A stretch of DNA of 64,000 nucleotides from Chamaecyparis obtusa (GCA_027943335.1 BSBK01005138.1:62001-126000); one strand, 5' to 3'. Positions 36,720 to 48,560 are shown, counted from the first letter of the stretch. Numbers and translations: made by a program. Notes: generated by a model from the letters alone, not told the origin.

Positions 36720-37000
36720 TTTAATGAAAGAATGATCTCCATTAAGGGATTTGAAAGGGAGATGAGGCCTAAGGAAATCATTGTCTCCAAAGGGATTGAA
36801 TAAATGAAGATCATTCCTTAAAGAAAGCATTGTCTCCATTAAGGGATCTAAAAGGGCTATCAGGCGTAAGGAAAGCAGTGTCTCCAAATGGATCAAATAG
36901 AGGAAGATCAGTCCTTAAGGAAAGCATTGTCTCTGTTAAGGGATCTAATGAAAATATGAACACAAGGAAATCATTATCTCCTTATCCATACACAAGAGAG
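36720..37000 (-). repeat. Short repeats near the 3' LTR of element B
   Basis: Five or six copies of AAGGAAAGCATTGTCTCC, often followed by ATTAAGGGATC, at about 60-bp spacing. They match those in element A, so they were present in the ancestor. Confidence 0.65.
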
Positions 37001-37552
37001 ATTACATTGAATCACTATTTATATTTGTCCAAAATGTGAAACAAGGTGCAGAGTGTATGCCCCCATACTAAAGTGATTGCAAACACCTTAACAAGAGCAA
37101 TATCTTTAATGAAGCATGCATGCACCCACAAGATACATTTTCACTATAAGATGCCCCCATGAAATGACAAATAAAGGTAAATGAAAAAATGACAAGGAAC
37201 ACAAGGGGATATACTATCTCAAGAATCAACATGATCACCAAGATGACACTTTAATCATCTCCTAGAGGTAGTATAACGAGAAAAAGAGCATGTAAGAGAT
37301 ACAAAGAAGAATTTTTTTGGGGTGACATCACAGAGACCAAAAATAATATTTAGCTCTATTTTGCATCATCTCCAATTGAGTAAAAGAAAGACACATTTAG
37401 GAACAATAGCACATGTATGGATAACATATAAGAAAATATATATAATAAATGAGATAAAAATAGAGGAATTTCATGACAGGTCGATTCCGTTATCACCTTG
37501 TGCTAATGGAGCAATAAGGGTCCTCTAAAAATAACATGTAGCAAGAAACACA

Positions 37553-40500
37553 TCATGGGAGAAGCACATTACAACAAGTAGACACAAAGAATATACCACA
37601 CAAGAGGATATTCTCAAGCATATTGTCTGCCCCCCAATCTTGGTCTATAGTGTTTAGGGAAGGTGGAAAACATGCAAGAGAAGCAACATCCAATGTGGTA
37701 GATGGAACAGTAACCAGTTCCAAACAAGGACCATGCTGTAAAGATAGGTCACTTTGTTCGTCACTAGGACTAAGAGATAATAGTTGTGCAAGCATAGATC
37801 TTAAATCATAATTAACATCAACAAGATCATACATATCATCAAAATCACTAGCATGAATATCATCATTAGTTGCATTAGGAATATCAAAAACATCATCATC
37901 AAGAGTATCGTCATCATCCAAATTAATTGTAATCAAATCCAAGATATGAATACAATTAACATGTTTGTTCAATTTCATGTTTGTATGTGGCTAGGTTATC
38001 AGACATGGTTTTGTAAATTTTCTTTCATGCCAAATGTGTAATCTCATGATAAATTGATGCCTCAAGTAATATCGGGCTAATTGTAAGTGGCAAGGATATC
38101 GGGTTTTCTTTTTGGTTCTTTCCTGATTGAGCCCTTGAAACTATTTTCTATTTAATAATATATATAGTGGGTAATCCACTTTTTCTTTAAAATAAAATAA
38201 AAATCATATTTTTCAAATTAAATTTCTCCTTTGGGTCAAGCATAGGCTAATCAAAGGGAAAAAAAGTATTAATAGGTGTTTTAGGAGAAGAGAGATTTTA
38301 AGAAGCACATTCACAAGATCCAGCATGACATTTACAAAAACAATGGTTACTCTTGGTTTTTCTCAAGTTTTGATTTAATTTGGGATCAATCAACATCAAT
38401 CCCTTTTTTTTAGGAGGAAGAATAGAAAGAACCTCACTAGGTTTAGAGATACTATCAACTGAATGTTTATAAGATATATGAGGTAGAGTAGAAGTATATA
38501 TAGGATGTGTAGGGAGAAGTACAAGTCTAGGAAATTGAGATGAAACATCCTTGGGATTGCTAAGCTCATAGATATTTTTTATTTTATATTTCTGATATGA
38601 TTGAAAAAGATTTTATTTGTGGTATTGAGATGGTTGAGGCATAGAAGACCAAAATAAATAAAGGTCAACATAATCTCGAGGTACTGAAGGCTGATAGAGA
38701 CTATGATTAATAGTAATAATTTCTCCTTTATGGGAAAACTTCAAACACTTATGGATAGGAGAGCCTACAAATTTCATTAGAGTAAGCCAAAGAAGACCAA
38801 GTCTAACTTGAAACTGATCAGAAGTTGAGATGACAATAAAGGTGACACCTAGAGTTTTACCACCAACTTATACGAGAAATGTAATAGAACCATGGTTAGG
38901 ATAAGTGAAACCATTGCAAGCCTGGATCATCACATCAGATTTGTCATAGAAATCACATTGTAATTATCTAGTGTAAATATGTTCTTTAGTTATCACATTC
39001 ATCGTGCAAGTAGGGTCAATAAGGACACTATGAGAAAAGAGACAATTAACCTTTGCAACAATGTTAAGAGGACCATCAGGTGATTTAATCATCTCACTAG
39101 GATCAAAGGTAATGAAAATGTTAGGTTTAGGTTTGGTTTTAGATTCAAATTCAGATTAATCAATAAGATTGACAACATTATTGGATTCAATACACTTATC
39201 GTCATAGTCAACAATATGGGTAGAAGAAGGAAAAGATTGGGTAGACTCAAAAATATTTTTCAAATGAGATGGAAAGGGATTGGTGTAGATTTGCAAGTTT
39301 TGGTAGGAAGGTGCCACTTATTTGTTTCTTCAATCAATAAAATCCTCAATAGATATAGTATTAGAATCAATGAGGTCTTGAATAACAAATTTTAAAAGGA
39401 AATACTTCTCAATATCATGAACGGGTTGACGATGGTATTGACAAAAAGCTTTGTAATCAAAGGATTTGGGAAAAGGTTTGAATGTGTCAATAAATTTAAT
39501 AGGAGGGGTTACCACTTTAGAATTAATCAACTTAAACATCACATTATGAAAAGATTCAAAAAGCTATGTAAAATTATGAGAAGGTTTAAAAATAGATGAC
39601 AAAGGATCCACACCTTTAGATGCTACCACCACTTGCTCATCAACATTATTGGATGAATTATTTTCTTATGAAGTTCTTGGGTTTTTGAAACTTATTATAG
39701 GATTGGGATACATCATCAATCTTATCAACACGATCCATTAGAGTGGTGCTCACAAATTGACTCACTCAAAGTTGATAATTATGAAGCACTACACGCAATT
39801 ACATAAAAGAAGAAAATTCAGAAAGCAAGATCTTATCTCTAATGTCTTTTTGTAAATTAGAAATGAAAATATGTTTCACATTAATATCAGGCATAGGATA
39901 AGAAATTTGAGCATGCAAATTCTTAAATTTGCCATTGGAATCAATCTCTTTTTCTTTAACACCTTGTTTACAATGCATTAAATGGGTCAAATAAATATTA
40001 GGACCAATATTGTTTTGAAATTGTTGGATAAAATCATTAGCCAAAATTTGAAAGGAGTCAATATAATAAGGAGGTGAAGATCAATACCATTGTAAGGCTT
40101 TATCTCAAAAATTTCTAGTAAACAATTTAGCCATGTACCTATGATCATGAGAGAAATCACTACACAATGTTTGAAATATTTTGACATGGTTCAAATGATC
40201 ACCTTTACCACTATAAGTCTCTAGGTGAGGAATTTCCATGTAATAAAAAATAGTGACATGGATGATATCCAAGGCCAAAGGGCCATAAATGTCACAAGTA
40301 GGAATGTTGAACTTGGATTGAGTCATGAAAGCAATTTGTTGTTGTAAGGAAGACATGGTTTGAGTCAATCTAATAATAGTAGAATTGGTAGAAAGAGTGG
40401 TAGGAGATATGTGTGAAATTTTTGGACACCATTATGAGAAATGGAAGGAATGGTGGAATATGAGAAAGGAACACTATTGTAAGTTGTCATTGATGAATGT

Positions 40501-40660
40501 AGAGAAACACATGGAAAACTAGTAGGAATAGTAGGAGCAATAGGATTAGGAATGATAACATGTTTAGGGTTGAGATTTTGAATGGAAGTAGTTATAATGT
40601 GTGGAGCATAAGTGGAAACACTAGGAATGGAGGTAGAAATAGGCATGGAGGTCTCAATAC
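37553..40660 (-). pseudogene. Element B gag-protease remnant with acidic C-terminal domain
   Basis: Minus-strand order: Ser/Pro-rich N-terminus (40646-40365); gag domain 40368-39799 (LETYSGKGDHLNHVKIFQTL, KALQWY, then FIQQFQNNIGPNIYLTHLMH and ISNLQKDIRDKILLSEFSSF); a knuckle-like FCQYHRQPVHDIEK followed by VIQDLIDSNTI (39480-39330), as in Tat-type gag; then a protease-like domain (about 39030-38740) with VLIDPTCTMNV where D(T/S)G is usual, and VRLGLLWLTLMKF. Last comes an acidic domain (37978-37553: INLDDDDTLDDDVFD, HASDFDDMYDLVDVNYDLR, LSLQHGPCLEL). The altered protease site suggests loss of activity. Stops and shifts are scattered. Confidence 0.75.
37983..38203 (+). mobile_element. 220-bp LINE 3'-end insertion within element B
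   Basis: Element A is uninterrupted at the same place (GTTCAATTTCATCTTTTTTC), while element B has an extra 220 bp ending GTGGGTAATCCACTTTTTCT followed by an A-rich tail. TCATGTTT (37975) and TCATATTT (38204) flank it as a possible target duplication. This is a short, 5'-truncated LINE copy, or a SINE using a LINE tail. Confidence 0.65.
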
Positions 40661-41192
40661 TAGTGGCAAGTGGAATGAAACCTAGTTCTTGGTCACAATC
40701 TCTAATATGATCAAAATTTCTATAAATGAGATGAGAGATACTACATAGGAACCCTCTACAATGAATATGATCTTGGAATTAGAGTTTTCTTTTCCTAACC
40801 ATTGCTTGATTTTTTCAAATTCATGGGAAAGTTTTTGCACTTGCATAGGAGAGACTCTTAAGGTCTCATATTCATCATGAGAAGAGTGTGAAGACTTGTT
40901 CTCAATAATAGGATTAATTTCATTGGTAGGCATGTTGGTCTCATCAAGATTCATAGGAAAGATAGAGGACTCGAGATCAAAGGAAATCATAAGTCTACAA
41001 CTTCTCCTAACCAAAATACTATAGGTAGGACTCAAGGTAATAAAACTCATCCACAAGAGAATGAAAGAGAGATAGATCTAATGAAAATATATAATTTGAA
41101 AGAGATATACAATTCAACCAAGAAAAATAATTTTTTTAATGCTAAGCGCATCCAACCATCAAATATAAATAGATCTAATGTGAAGCATACAA

Positions 41193-41220
<28 letters not shown>
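41193..41220. repeat. (GT)n microsatellite
   Basis: Fourteen GT repeats next to the 5' LTR of element B. Confidence 0.95.
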
Positions 41221-41223
<3 letters not shown>

Positions 41224-41291
41224 ATATATATGAAAAGAGGATCTAGCTACCAAAATTAGAAGTATGTAAGAAGAGTCGGGATCACCAAAAA

Positions 41292-42673
41292 TGTAAGGTT
41301 GGAAATGGGGAGCAATTCAAATAGGTAGATCACTTCTTCTTTTCATGATCTCATATTTCCGAAGGAAGATGCCCCGCTATGCTCAAGAGGAGTCTCAAAC
41401 GCTAAGTGGGACAATGATCATTTGATAAGGTATTTAATGATGAAAATGGAAATGATAAGAATATGTAATGTAAATGATAATTTAGGCAAATTACTGAAAA
41501 AATTGAAAACAACAAACTGATATGGACTGACAAAAAGCTAAAATATATAGAAACAAAAACTAGATTGTAGATCTAACTTGTGGCTAAAATATGGGAATAG
41601 AATGTAGGGTATAAAAATAAGTGTGACCTGTACCTAGGTACATAATGAGAGTGGTGATCTATACCTAGTGTTTTGACTGAATTTTATAGGGATCTTCCAA
41701 CAATTTTTGATATTTCTAAATTTTTTTTTTGACAACTCCATAACCTATTCTCGCAAAAAATAAATGGGGAAAAGGTTGTCTAAAGAGGTTTTTCTTTGTC
41801 AAAACCTTGTTTAGGAATCAACCCTTAAAATTAAGTGAAACTGTATAATTAAAAGTATGTAAAAAGGTAAATGTTTGATTCACCTTGAATAAACCTTTAC
41901 GGACGGATGTAGAAATCACTCATACTCATGAAGATTCTTGAATGTACTTGAAATAAAGGATTTGACATTGTAATGTAATTTAGAATCAATAATCCCCTCA
42001 CAAATTCATAGATCTATGAATTTCACTCCTAGATTTTGAATGTAGATATTCTTGATGATCGCTTGCAATGAAGGAGAGAAAATTTGAATTGAAGGAAGGA
42101 TCTTCTTGCTTGATTGAGAATTCCTCTACTTGGACATCATGGGAGAGAAAATTTATTAAATTGGAGAATAATTCCTTTCACTTGAATAGTCTTTAAGAAT
42201 TGGAGACTTGGAGAAACTTGATCTTGGATGCTTGCCTTCAAATCTTGAATCCAATTGCTCAATTGCTCTTGATTTTTTGAAAAACTTGATAGCTTAATTG
42301 AAATTTGTAGATCATGAATGTATATAACAATGAGGAGAGATAGGGGGTTTTTATACCCAATCCATAATTTTAGGATTAAAAAATACTCTAGGATGACCAC
42401 TAAATCAAATTTCCTCCAAATACTCTGATATAGGGCCCTAAGCCCAATTTGGGCCCCAATCCTTGGGGACAAAATGCCATTCATGTTTTGTACACTGGAG
42501 AATGGGATAGACTTTGGGAAGGGTGTTGAGATAGGTGAAAAGATATGGGGGGATAATAAAAGGTTTCTACAATCAAGCAAAATGAGAATTCAGACCTCAA
42601 AATCACCAAAATGGGGTCTAATAGGTCCTAATAAAGCATCCAATTATGAGTGCTAACTTTTTATGATGGTACA
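41292..42673 (-). repeat. Element B 5' LTR (right)
   Basis: 1382 bp, starting TGTAAGGTTGG on the plus strand and ending GATGGTACA. The candidate PBS (41274-41291) adjoins it. Confidence 0.82.
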
Positions 42674-42678
42674 CAAAT

Positions 42679-42954
42679 AAAATCTTAGTCTCCCATTTGG
42701 TAATTGAAGGGGACTCCTTAATCATTATCAATGCATTAAGATCAAGAGAAGAACTCAATTGGAAAATAAATTATATACTTTCAGAGGCTTGGAGTCTTCT
42801 ATCATATTTTCAATCTTACCAAATATCCCATACTTACAAAGAGGGAAACACGATTTCTGAATTTTTGGCAAATAAGGGAAATGATTTGATCTTAGGGGAT
42901 CTAGTCTTCACTCATGATGAACTTTTTAATTCTCATATCTTCTCACCATAATTT
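42679..42954 (+). pseudogene. LINE-4 piece 3: C-half of RNase H
   Basis: Open frame giving LVIEGDSLIIINALRSREEL, then ISHTYKEGNTISEFLANKGN and a stop. The EGDS motif holds a catalytic Asp, and the H-x-x-x-E-G-N-...-E-F-L-A-N block is the RNase H end. It continues the half interrupted at 35000. This piece is free of stops. Confidence 0.85.
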
Positions 42955-43880
42955 ATAGCCTTGGCCTCTTGATTTCTCTTTGCTAACATTATTTTGTATT
43001 GTGCAACTATTTTGGCCTTTTGTGGTTGGGTGCCACTTGTGGTCTTCAAGCTTGATGTCATGAATTATAGAGATGGAAAAACTATGCCATGTGTTGTTCT
43101 TCATAAAGCAGTGAGAACAATAGTATGTCTCCAATGAAGCAATAGAAAATCCTTGTTGTGAGAAGCATTATGTTGTGAGGTCAATAGGTTGGCAACATTG
43201 AGTATGTGGCTCTTAGTGTTTTGTTGCATCAATTTTATTATAATTGTAATTAGTTGAAATGTTGGATCAAAAAAACTATGAAAAGGGAAACATAATGTTG
43301 TGTGAACACCAAGTTTCTACTAGTGAGAATGTGGCTGTAAGTGAAGTTTGCCAAGCTTTTGGAGAAAGGAACATCAATTTATTATTAGAAACAACAAATC
43401 CCTTGGTGTGTACATCAATTTTTTGAAGTTTACAAGTTGTTTGTATTGAAATAGAAGAAAATAGAAATGATCAAAGTGGGTTGCATAGATAATCAACATC
43501 TCCCCTGTAAGCTCAATAACCTCCTATGTGATTGCATTACCATTTATGTAGTCCATTAATAGAGATTTGGAGTCTCAAAGACATATTTATCATGATCTTG
43601 GACTTCTTTGTCTCTTTTGTTTCTTTTTATGGTCTTGTTTGGCCACCTATTCATGCATATTCCATGGCTACATGTATCTTTGTCTAGGTTTCACAGCCTA
43701 TTGAGTGTTGTTGTGCTCCCATTTTTGTTTTTCAATACTGGTGTTATTGGTGGCCTGCCATTGAATTTATTTTGGGCCCCCACATTCTGAGAGATTTTAT
43801 TTATGTCTCTCCTCTCCTTTCATTTCCTATTTTTTACTTTTCTTTGTTATGTATCTTTCCTTATTAAGCTAATATATATA
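42955..43880 (+). other. Putative LINE-4 3' UTR
   Basis: No recognisable protein. I did not find the downstream frame seen in LINE-1, -2 and -3. Two possible 3' ends exist: TTGGATCAAAAAAAC at about 43264 and CTTATTAAGCTAATATATAT at about 43858. Confidence 0.4.
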
Positions 43881-44559
43881 TGCATTGCACATTTTGCCCC
43901 CCAAAAATATGCTTTTTATCCAAAATATCTTCTATAAACATTATGAATTTATACTAGAGTATTTTTGGCTCCTCAAATTGGATACTTGATATTTGAAGTT
44001 TTATAATAAAAATCAACATCCATTAAGTAACAAATTATGTACCTAGCTATTGGAAATTGATAAGATTTTGAAATGATCTCTGAGCAGGAATCATCTAGTG
44101 TGAAACTCTCTCCTTGTAAAGGCAATAATGGTTGTAAGGATTTTGAGGTCTTGTCAACTATTGGGAATGTGTGTAAGGATGGCTTAAAAAATGTCAATGA
44201 AAATTCATTTGGATATCTCAAGGATGTTTCTATCTGAAAAGTTAGCCAGGGAAATCACATGTCTTCTTTTAAAAGCCTTATGTAATTGGATGAGAATTCT
44301 ACCAAGATTCCCTTCAATGGGTCCTCCACTATTTCTCAATCCAAGGATCTCTCCTCAAATTCCTTCAACACTTAGAAGGACTTGTTTTCCTCCAAAAAGG
44401 AAAATTTCCCAAGGAGTTATTCTTTTTTTCCATGTTGAGGAGGGGATAACCATTACCCTAGATCATTCCCCGACAAAAATGGAGAACACTTTGGTTGGAA
44501 GAAGTTTTATATGACAACCATAAATTCAAGCTATCAAGAGATGGGGTTTTTCTCATTGG

Positions 44560-45640
44560 GATATTAAAGGAAATGTGCCCATCTCTTTTTTCCCTAAAGA
44601 TTTTCTTAGTTTTTCATTTTCCCTATTTCAAGATTACCTCAAATTTTTAACTATTGGGCCTTGGTTTTTTAGGAAGCAATGTTTGTTTATCTGTAAATAT
44701 TGTGGGGCTTAGTACCATGAATGGGTTCTTTTTGGTTGTTCCAACATGGGTTTTTATTTTTCCCCATCTCACTCACCCCTCCCCCAAAAATTTGGGGACA
44801 AGGAAATCATTACTAGTATTTCCAATTCTTTTGGCCAATTACTTGCTATGGACAATATCACAATGACCAAAATGAGATTTGTCTATGCCTTCTTCTGTGT
44901 CAATGTAGAGCCCCATAATATTCTTCCCACCTCCATCAATGTAGATTATAAGATTTGGGTGTGGTTTTAGCTATTGAATTTGAAAACTCTATTTCAGATC
45001 TTAAGTTATGTTCCTCATTGAAGAACCCCTATAGCTCTTTTCCTCATGGTTCCCATAAATAGAAGCATTCCTTTTTCCTTGTGAAAGGTAAATACTCTTC
45101 TATGGAAGCCACTTTTTCTAAGGATGTTGTGTCCTCCTCTTTGGAGATGATTCTTCTAACTATGCCTTCATCTAAGGAATTGACACCCTCTTACCTCAAG
45201 GTTATCCCTTCTTCCTATCTCAAAGGTCCATGAGATTCATCCCCTGTCTTTTTCTTCAGTATCACTTCCAATCCTCTCCCTCCCTCTTTTGTCTTCCCTC
45301 TTCCCCTCTTCTCCCTCTTCCTATTTAGATAAATCCTTGGTCTCTAACATGGAACTTACTTTCCCTCCCCTCTCTTCTTCTCTCCCCCTAATTTCCATGT
45401 TTGTTTCCCTCCATCCTCCCCAATTGGGTCTTTGGTGGTTCCTCCTATGCCCTTCCCCAATATTTTTCTTCCCCCTTGTAGATCATATTCTCTCCTAGAT
45501 TCCCCTACCTCCAAGTCCAAAATTGTTGATTGGGTTTATTTTTCTTCTCTATCCACCCCCTCGATTTCAATCACTTACCCATCTTTGAAGTTGGGATTTC
45601 TCAAATCGGTAGATGATATTTTTTTCCCAATGTGGTAGGG
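44560..45640 (+). pseudogene. LINE-5 ORF1, DUF4283 type
   Basis: In frame 1 from about 44580: FFPKDFLSFSFSLFQDYLKF, TIGPWFFRKQCLFI, and after a stop LPQKFGDKEIITSISNSFGQ, LLAMDNITMTKMRFVYAF and CVNVEP. This follows the DUF4283 course: F-F-x-F...L..GPWFF...L.I..W, then IG..LG..LAMD..T....R..ARICVN. The zinc-knuckle region expected near 45010 is not clear. The C-terminal part (45240-45640) is Ser/Pro-rich on the plus strand and possibly a linker. Several stops are present. It would have bound LINE RNA. Confidence 0.7.
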
Positions 45641-45729
45641 AGTTTAATAGGGATAATTTGATAGAAAATGCCTGCTAAAGACATTTTAAATGAGATTTAA
45701 AGTACTCTAGAGAAGATGGGCTCCACAAG

Positions 45730-46040
45730 ATCCAAAAATTAATCATCATCTCATAGAATATTAGAGGACTGAATAGTTCTCAAAAGAAGAATATCATCAA
45801 GAACTTTAAAAAAATCTAGAAGATTGATATTTTCCTCCTTCAAAAGATAAATATATACATTGAGAAAGAAATATCATGTTCATATGACTATTCTTTCAAC
45901 TCTTCATTGAGGATGCAGATGGTGCATCTAGAGGGACTACTTCTATATGGATTCCTAATACGGTCTCAAGGAGACTCCTCTCAATGGAAAATTATTCTAT
46001 TAATTTCATTTTTAGAATATGGTCACTAACTCATTTGGGT
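45730..46040 (+). pseudogene. LINE-5 endonuclease N-terminus
   Basis: Reads NIRGLNSSQKKNIIKNF, then DIFLLQK, then after frame changes DADGASRGTTSIWIPNTVSR. This is the first third of an L1 apurinic-type endonuclease (WN-RGL, D-x-x-x-LQETK, S-GASGG). The Trp of WNxRGL is replaced by a stop and the catalytic Glu of QETK is altered. The match ends near 46040. Confidence 0.62.
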
Positions 46041-46464
46041 GCATTTTACGACAAATTTTTTTGACAAAGTATGGGATTTTAAAAAATTTTACAAGGCAAT
46101 TTGTGTCAAATTTGTTTTTTATAAATGTTGCCCCATGTTCGTTGGAATTCTGACGATAGACAAGTTTGTCAAAATTATGACAAATGCGGACAACACTTTT
46201 TTTAAATACAATCACGATATTTATATTATACACGGGACAAATATTAGAAGACCAAATTTAACTTTTAGAAGAGCAGTGGCAAAAAATTTTGAAGCAACTT
46301 TTGTGGAGAAATATCAAGTTTTAGGGGTTTTAATCAGGTATGCACATCGTGATCTCGCTCTTTACATACTTGTTCTATTATATTGCACCTGTTAATTGAC
46401 TTCCAAAACTGTAATTATGTATATGAAGGTAAGGGGTTTACCTATTGCACACCTAAATTTTAAT
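46041..46464. other. Unassigned stretch with a 118-codon open frame
   Basis: A plus-strand frame (46039-46395) is open but has no recognisable motif. The DNA has repeated GACAAA/TTTGTC words (near 46050, 46110, 46165, 46180), which may reflect an unknown repeat end. Nothing firm can be said. Confidence 0.3.
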
Positions 46465-46803
46465 CTAATGTATGATCCACCCCTCTTTGTGGAATGTATT
46501 AATAAAAATAGAACTAGAGCAAGGAAGCCCTTGCACTTTATAGCCAAATTCAGCCAGACCATTTAACATTTTTGCTTGTAATGAAGGAATGTGGAAACCT
46601 CTTAGATCTATGAAATGGTTAGGCAATCCATTACCATATTGTAAGAAATGGTTTATAAATGGTCTAGCGTCTTCTAAATTTGAGCTCATTGGTAAACTCA
46701 AACATTTATGCAACTTCCTTGATACCATCATTGTACTGTGGTATTGATGCAACATCAAATCATCATGGCTGGTAGAGAAGTCCAGTAACACATAAGTAAG
46801 CAT
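46465..46803 (-). pseudogene. 112-codon open frame, unknown
   Basis: Minus-strand frame with balanced, protein-like composition (FINHFLQYGNGLPNHFIDLR, IPSLQAKMLNGLAEFGYKVQ). I recognise no domain. It is not clearly joined to the gag remnant further right. It could be a fragment of a cellular gene or of a transposon protein. Its length in an AT-rich region makes chance less likely but not excluded. Confidence 0.35.
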
Positions 46804-47740
46804 AACTCTCTCTTATGTACTTACTCGTCAAGTACATCTAGAGGGCTTATAAATAAATGAAGGAAATTGATATTCTACAAATAAGGCCAGATCTTTGAAT
46901 TAACTAATTTGTCAAAATTTTGTAACGGTATGCTCTATTGCAAGAAAGGCCAAGTGTATATCCATTAGTAGATTCATATCGGTAAAGATAGATACTTATC
47001 TTTGGATTTTTATTTGGAATTACATTGGCTATTTTTGGTTTGCATATTTATTCTGTCATAAGTATTATAATATAACTATTGTGAGTGAAGAAGAAAGCAA
47101 TATTTGGTGTTGGTTTCCATTTGGGATATTACAAGGAATATCTAAGAGTGGAAAACCAAATTTCTCTATTTGGGAAGAAACAAATCCAATGGCCAAGGAA
47201 AAATAAACTCCATGAAGATGGGAGGAAAGGTCTCATGATGTGTGACATGGAAGACTGCTCAACTGTGCACATGTCTAAAACAAAAGATGCCAAATTAGAT
47301 GAAGAAAATTCATACAATTGTGAAGATTCCTAATGAGAAATCGATGAAGACATTTAAGATGGAGTGATAAGAATACTCAAGTTATCTTAAAAAGAGAAGT
47401 GAAGATCCTCAATAATGTTCCCAATGTCTAGAGTGGGTGATGTAGCACACAACCCTACAATATCTGGTAACTACTCATCCCATAATGTAAAAAATGAAAG
47501 GTAACAATCAACTTTCTAAATAGGACTTGTCTTTAAAGAATTAGGATGTGGAGGATGAGGTACACAATATGTCTCAAGATCCATGGTGGATGATTGAAGC
47601 ACACATGGTTCAAGTGACCAAGTCTCTCCTCAGATGCCTAGATAGAGGTGTCTGAATACAATTCCTTTGAAGAATATCTTTCAAATTATTTATCTAATTT
47701 GTATAAAAATAATGTTTATCATGTCCTATCTTGGTGCAAT
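46804..47740. other. Spacer, no supported gene
   Basis: Contains an 82-codon plus-strand frame (47085-47333) without motifs and AT-rich sequence. Confidence 0.45.
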
Positions 47741-47749
47741 AACTATACA

Positions 47750-48560
47750 AGGCTTGTCAGTTCTAGATAAAGACCTCTTGGAGGAGGAGAAAGAATCAAA
47801 ATCATGTGCATGAGAATATGAAGCTAGTTGAGTAGATTGTGAATTTATATTCCTCTCTTTCTTCTATTGTTTCCTTTTATATGATCAAGCAACCAAAGCC
47901 TATAATCATGAACAAGAAAGTGAAGATCAAATTATGTCAACCTAGCCTATTCCCATGTCATATGTTCACAAAACAACTTGAATAAAGACATACTATGGGA
48001 AAGACCCAAACCATCCATGATGGAATAAAATATGGAATAAAACACTTGAAAGGGACCTTGAAGCTTCAATATAATTAGCAATATGCACTCTTTGTTAATC
48101 TTGATCTTACCACAATGCTATAAAATTGATCTCGTGGGTTTAAATTTCTCTACAAAATCCTCAATGGAGGAGAAGGAAGTAAGTGCTAAAGATGTCAAAT
48201 CTGACTCAACTTGAAGTGCATGAAACTCATCAATAGTCCTAAAAATATCTTGAAGTCTAAGGCACATATCCCTATGAGTGTCACAAGAATCAATATGGAA
48301 CTGGAGTGTCTAGAACATGCATGCCAATCAAAACCATAACCTAATTTATCTTTTTCATACACTGAAGGAATTCAATTTGATTAGCTAATTCTAGTTGGGT
48401 TAAATCTAAACAAGACCATAAACTCCATGACTAAAGAAATTTGGTCATATTAGTCTTCCAAATATGATAGTTATAGGGTGTAAGTTTCTCAATAGAGGAT
48501 TTCACCATAAGAATTAGTTTCAGATTAGGCAAGGGCTAATGAAGTATGTGAATCTGAAAG
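47750..48560 (-). pseudogene. LTR retrotransposon gag remnant (copia-like gag type)
   Basis: On the minus strand: KLTPYNYHIWKTNMTKFL (near 48500), LTQLELANQIEFLQ, then ALTSFSSIEDFVEKFKPTRS, HCGKIKINKECILLIILKLQ, SIFYSIMDGLGLSHSMSLF and LFCEHMTWE. The NYHxWK start, the central F-KF-R-L-CG-(K)-L--L--L-F--F-S block and the closing EQ-L motif are those of plant retrotransposon gag proteins of the copia-like type. At least eight stops and several shifts are seen. No protease, integrase or RT follows recognisably. Confidence 0.6.

Larger units (their letters stand above)
35006..42673 (-). mobile_element. Element B: 7.7-kb sister of element A
   Basis: LTRs at 35006-36399 and 41292-42673 flank a minus-strand gag-protease interior that matches element A throughout. 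LTR ends in element sense are TGTACCATC...CCAACCTTACA. Flanking CAAAG (35001-35005) and CAAAT (42674-42678) give a 5-bp duplication with one mismatch. It is inserted in the RNase H part of LINE-4, in the same orientation as element A. No RT or integrase is seen in its 4.9-kb interior. Confidence 0.85.
26150..43880 (+). mobile_element. LINE-4: one LINE split by two LTR element insertions
   Basis: Three pieces (26150-26357, 33752-35000, 42679-43880) read on as one ORF2 once elements A and B are removed. Across junction 1, KPYSKYERII continues to NKYLDSLSLERIF; across junction 2, CTNNFS...LFRGL continues to LVSHLVIEGDSLI. Each insertion has a near-matching 5-bp duplication. The 3' end is uncertain: either near 43276 (TTGGATCAAAAAAAC) or near 43880. 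Confidence 0.82.
44050..46040 (+). mobile_element. LINE-5: 5' part only of an L1-type LINE
   Basis: Contains ORF1 and the first part of the endonuclease, and then stops near 46040 with no RT. Since LINE copies are normally truncated at the 5' end, the missing 3' part must have been lost by deletion or separated by an insertion. Confidence 0.68.

Noticed and set aside
36720..37000. CRISPR-like regular repeats
   Set aside because: The repeats are imperfect, lie inside a plant LTR element and recur in its sister copy; there are no unique spacers and no bacterial context.
41193..41220. GT microsatellite as a regulatory site
   Set aside because: Simple repeat in the leader of a dead element, with no support for a function.
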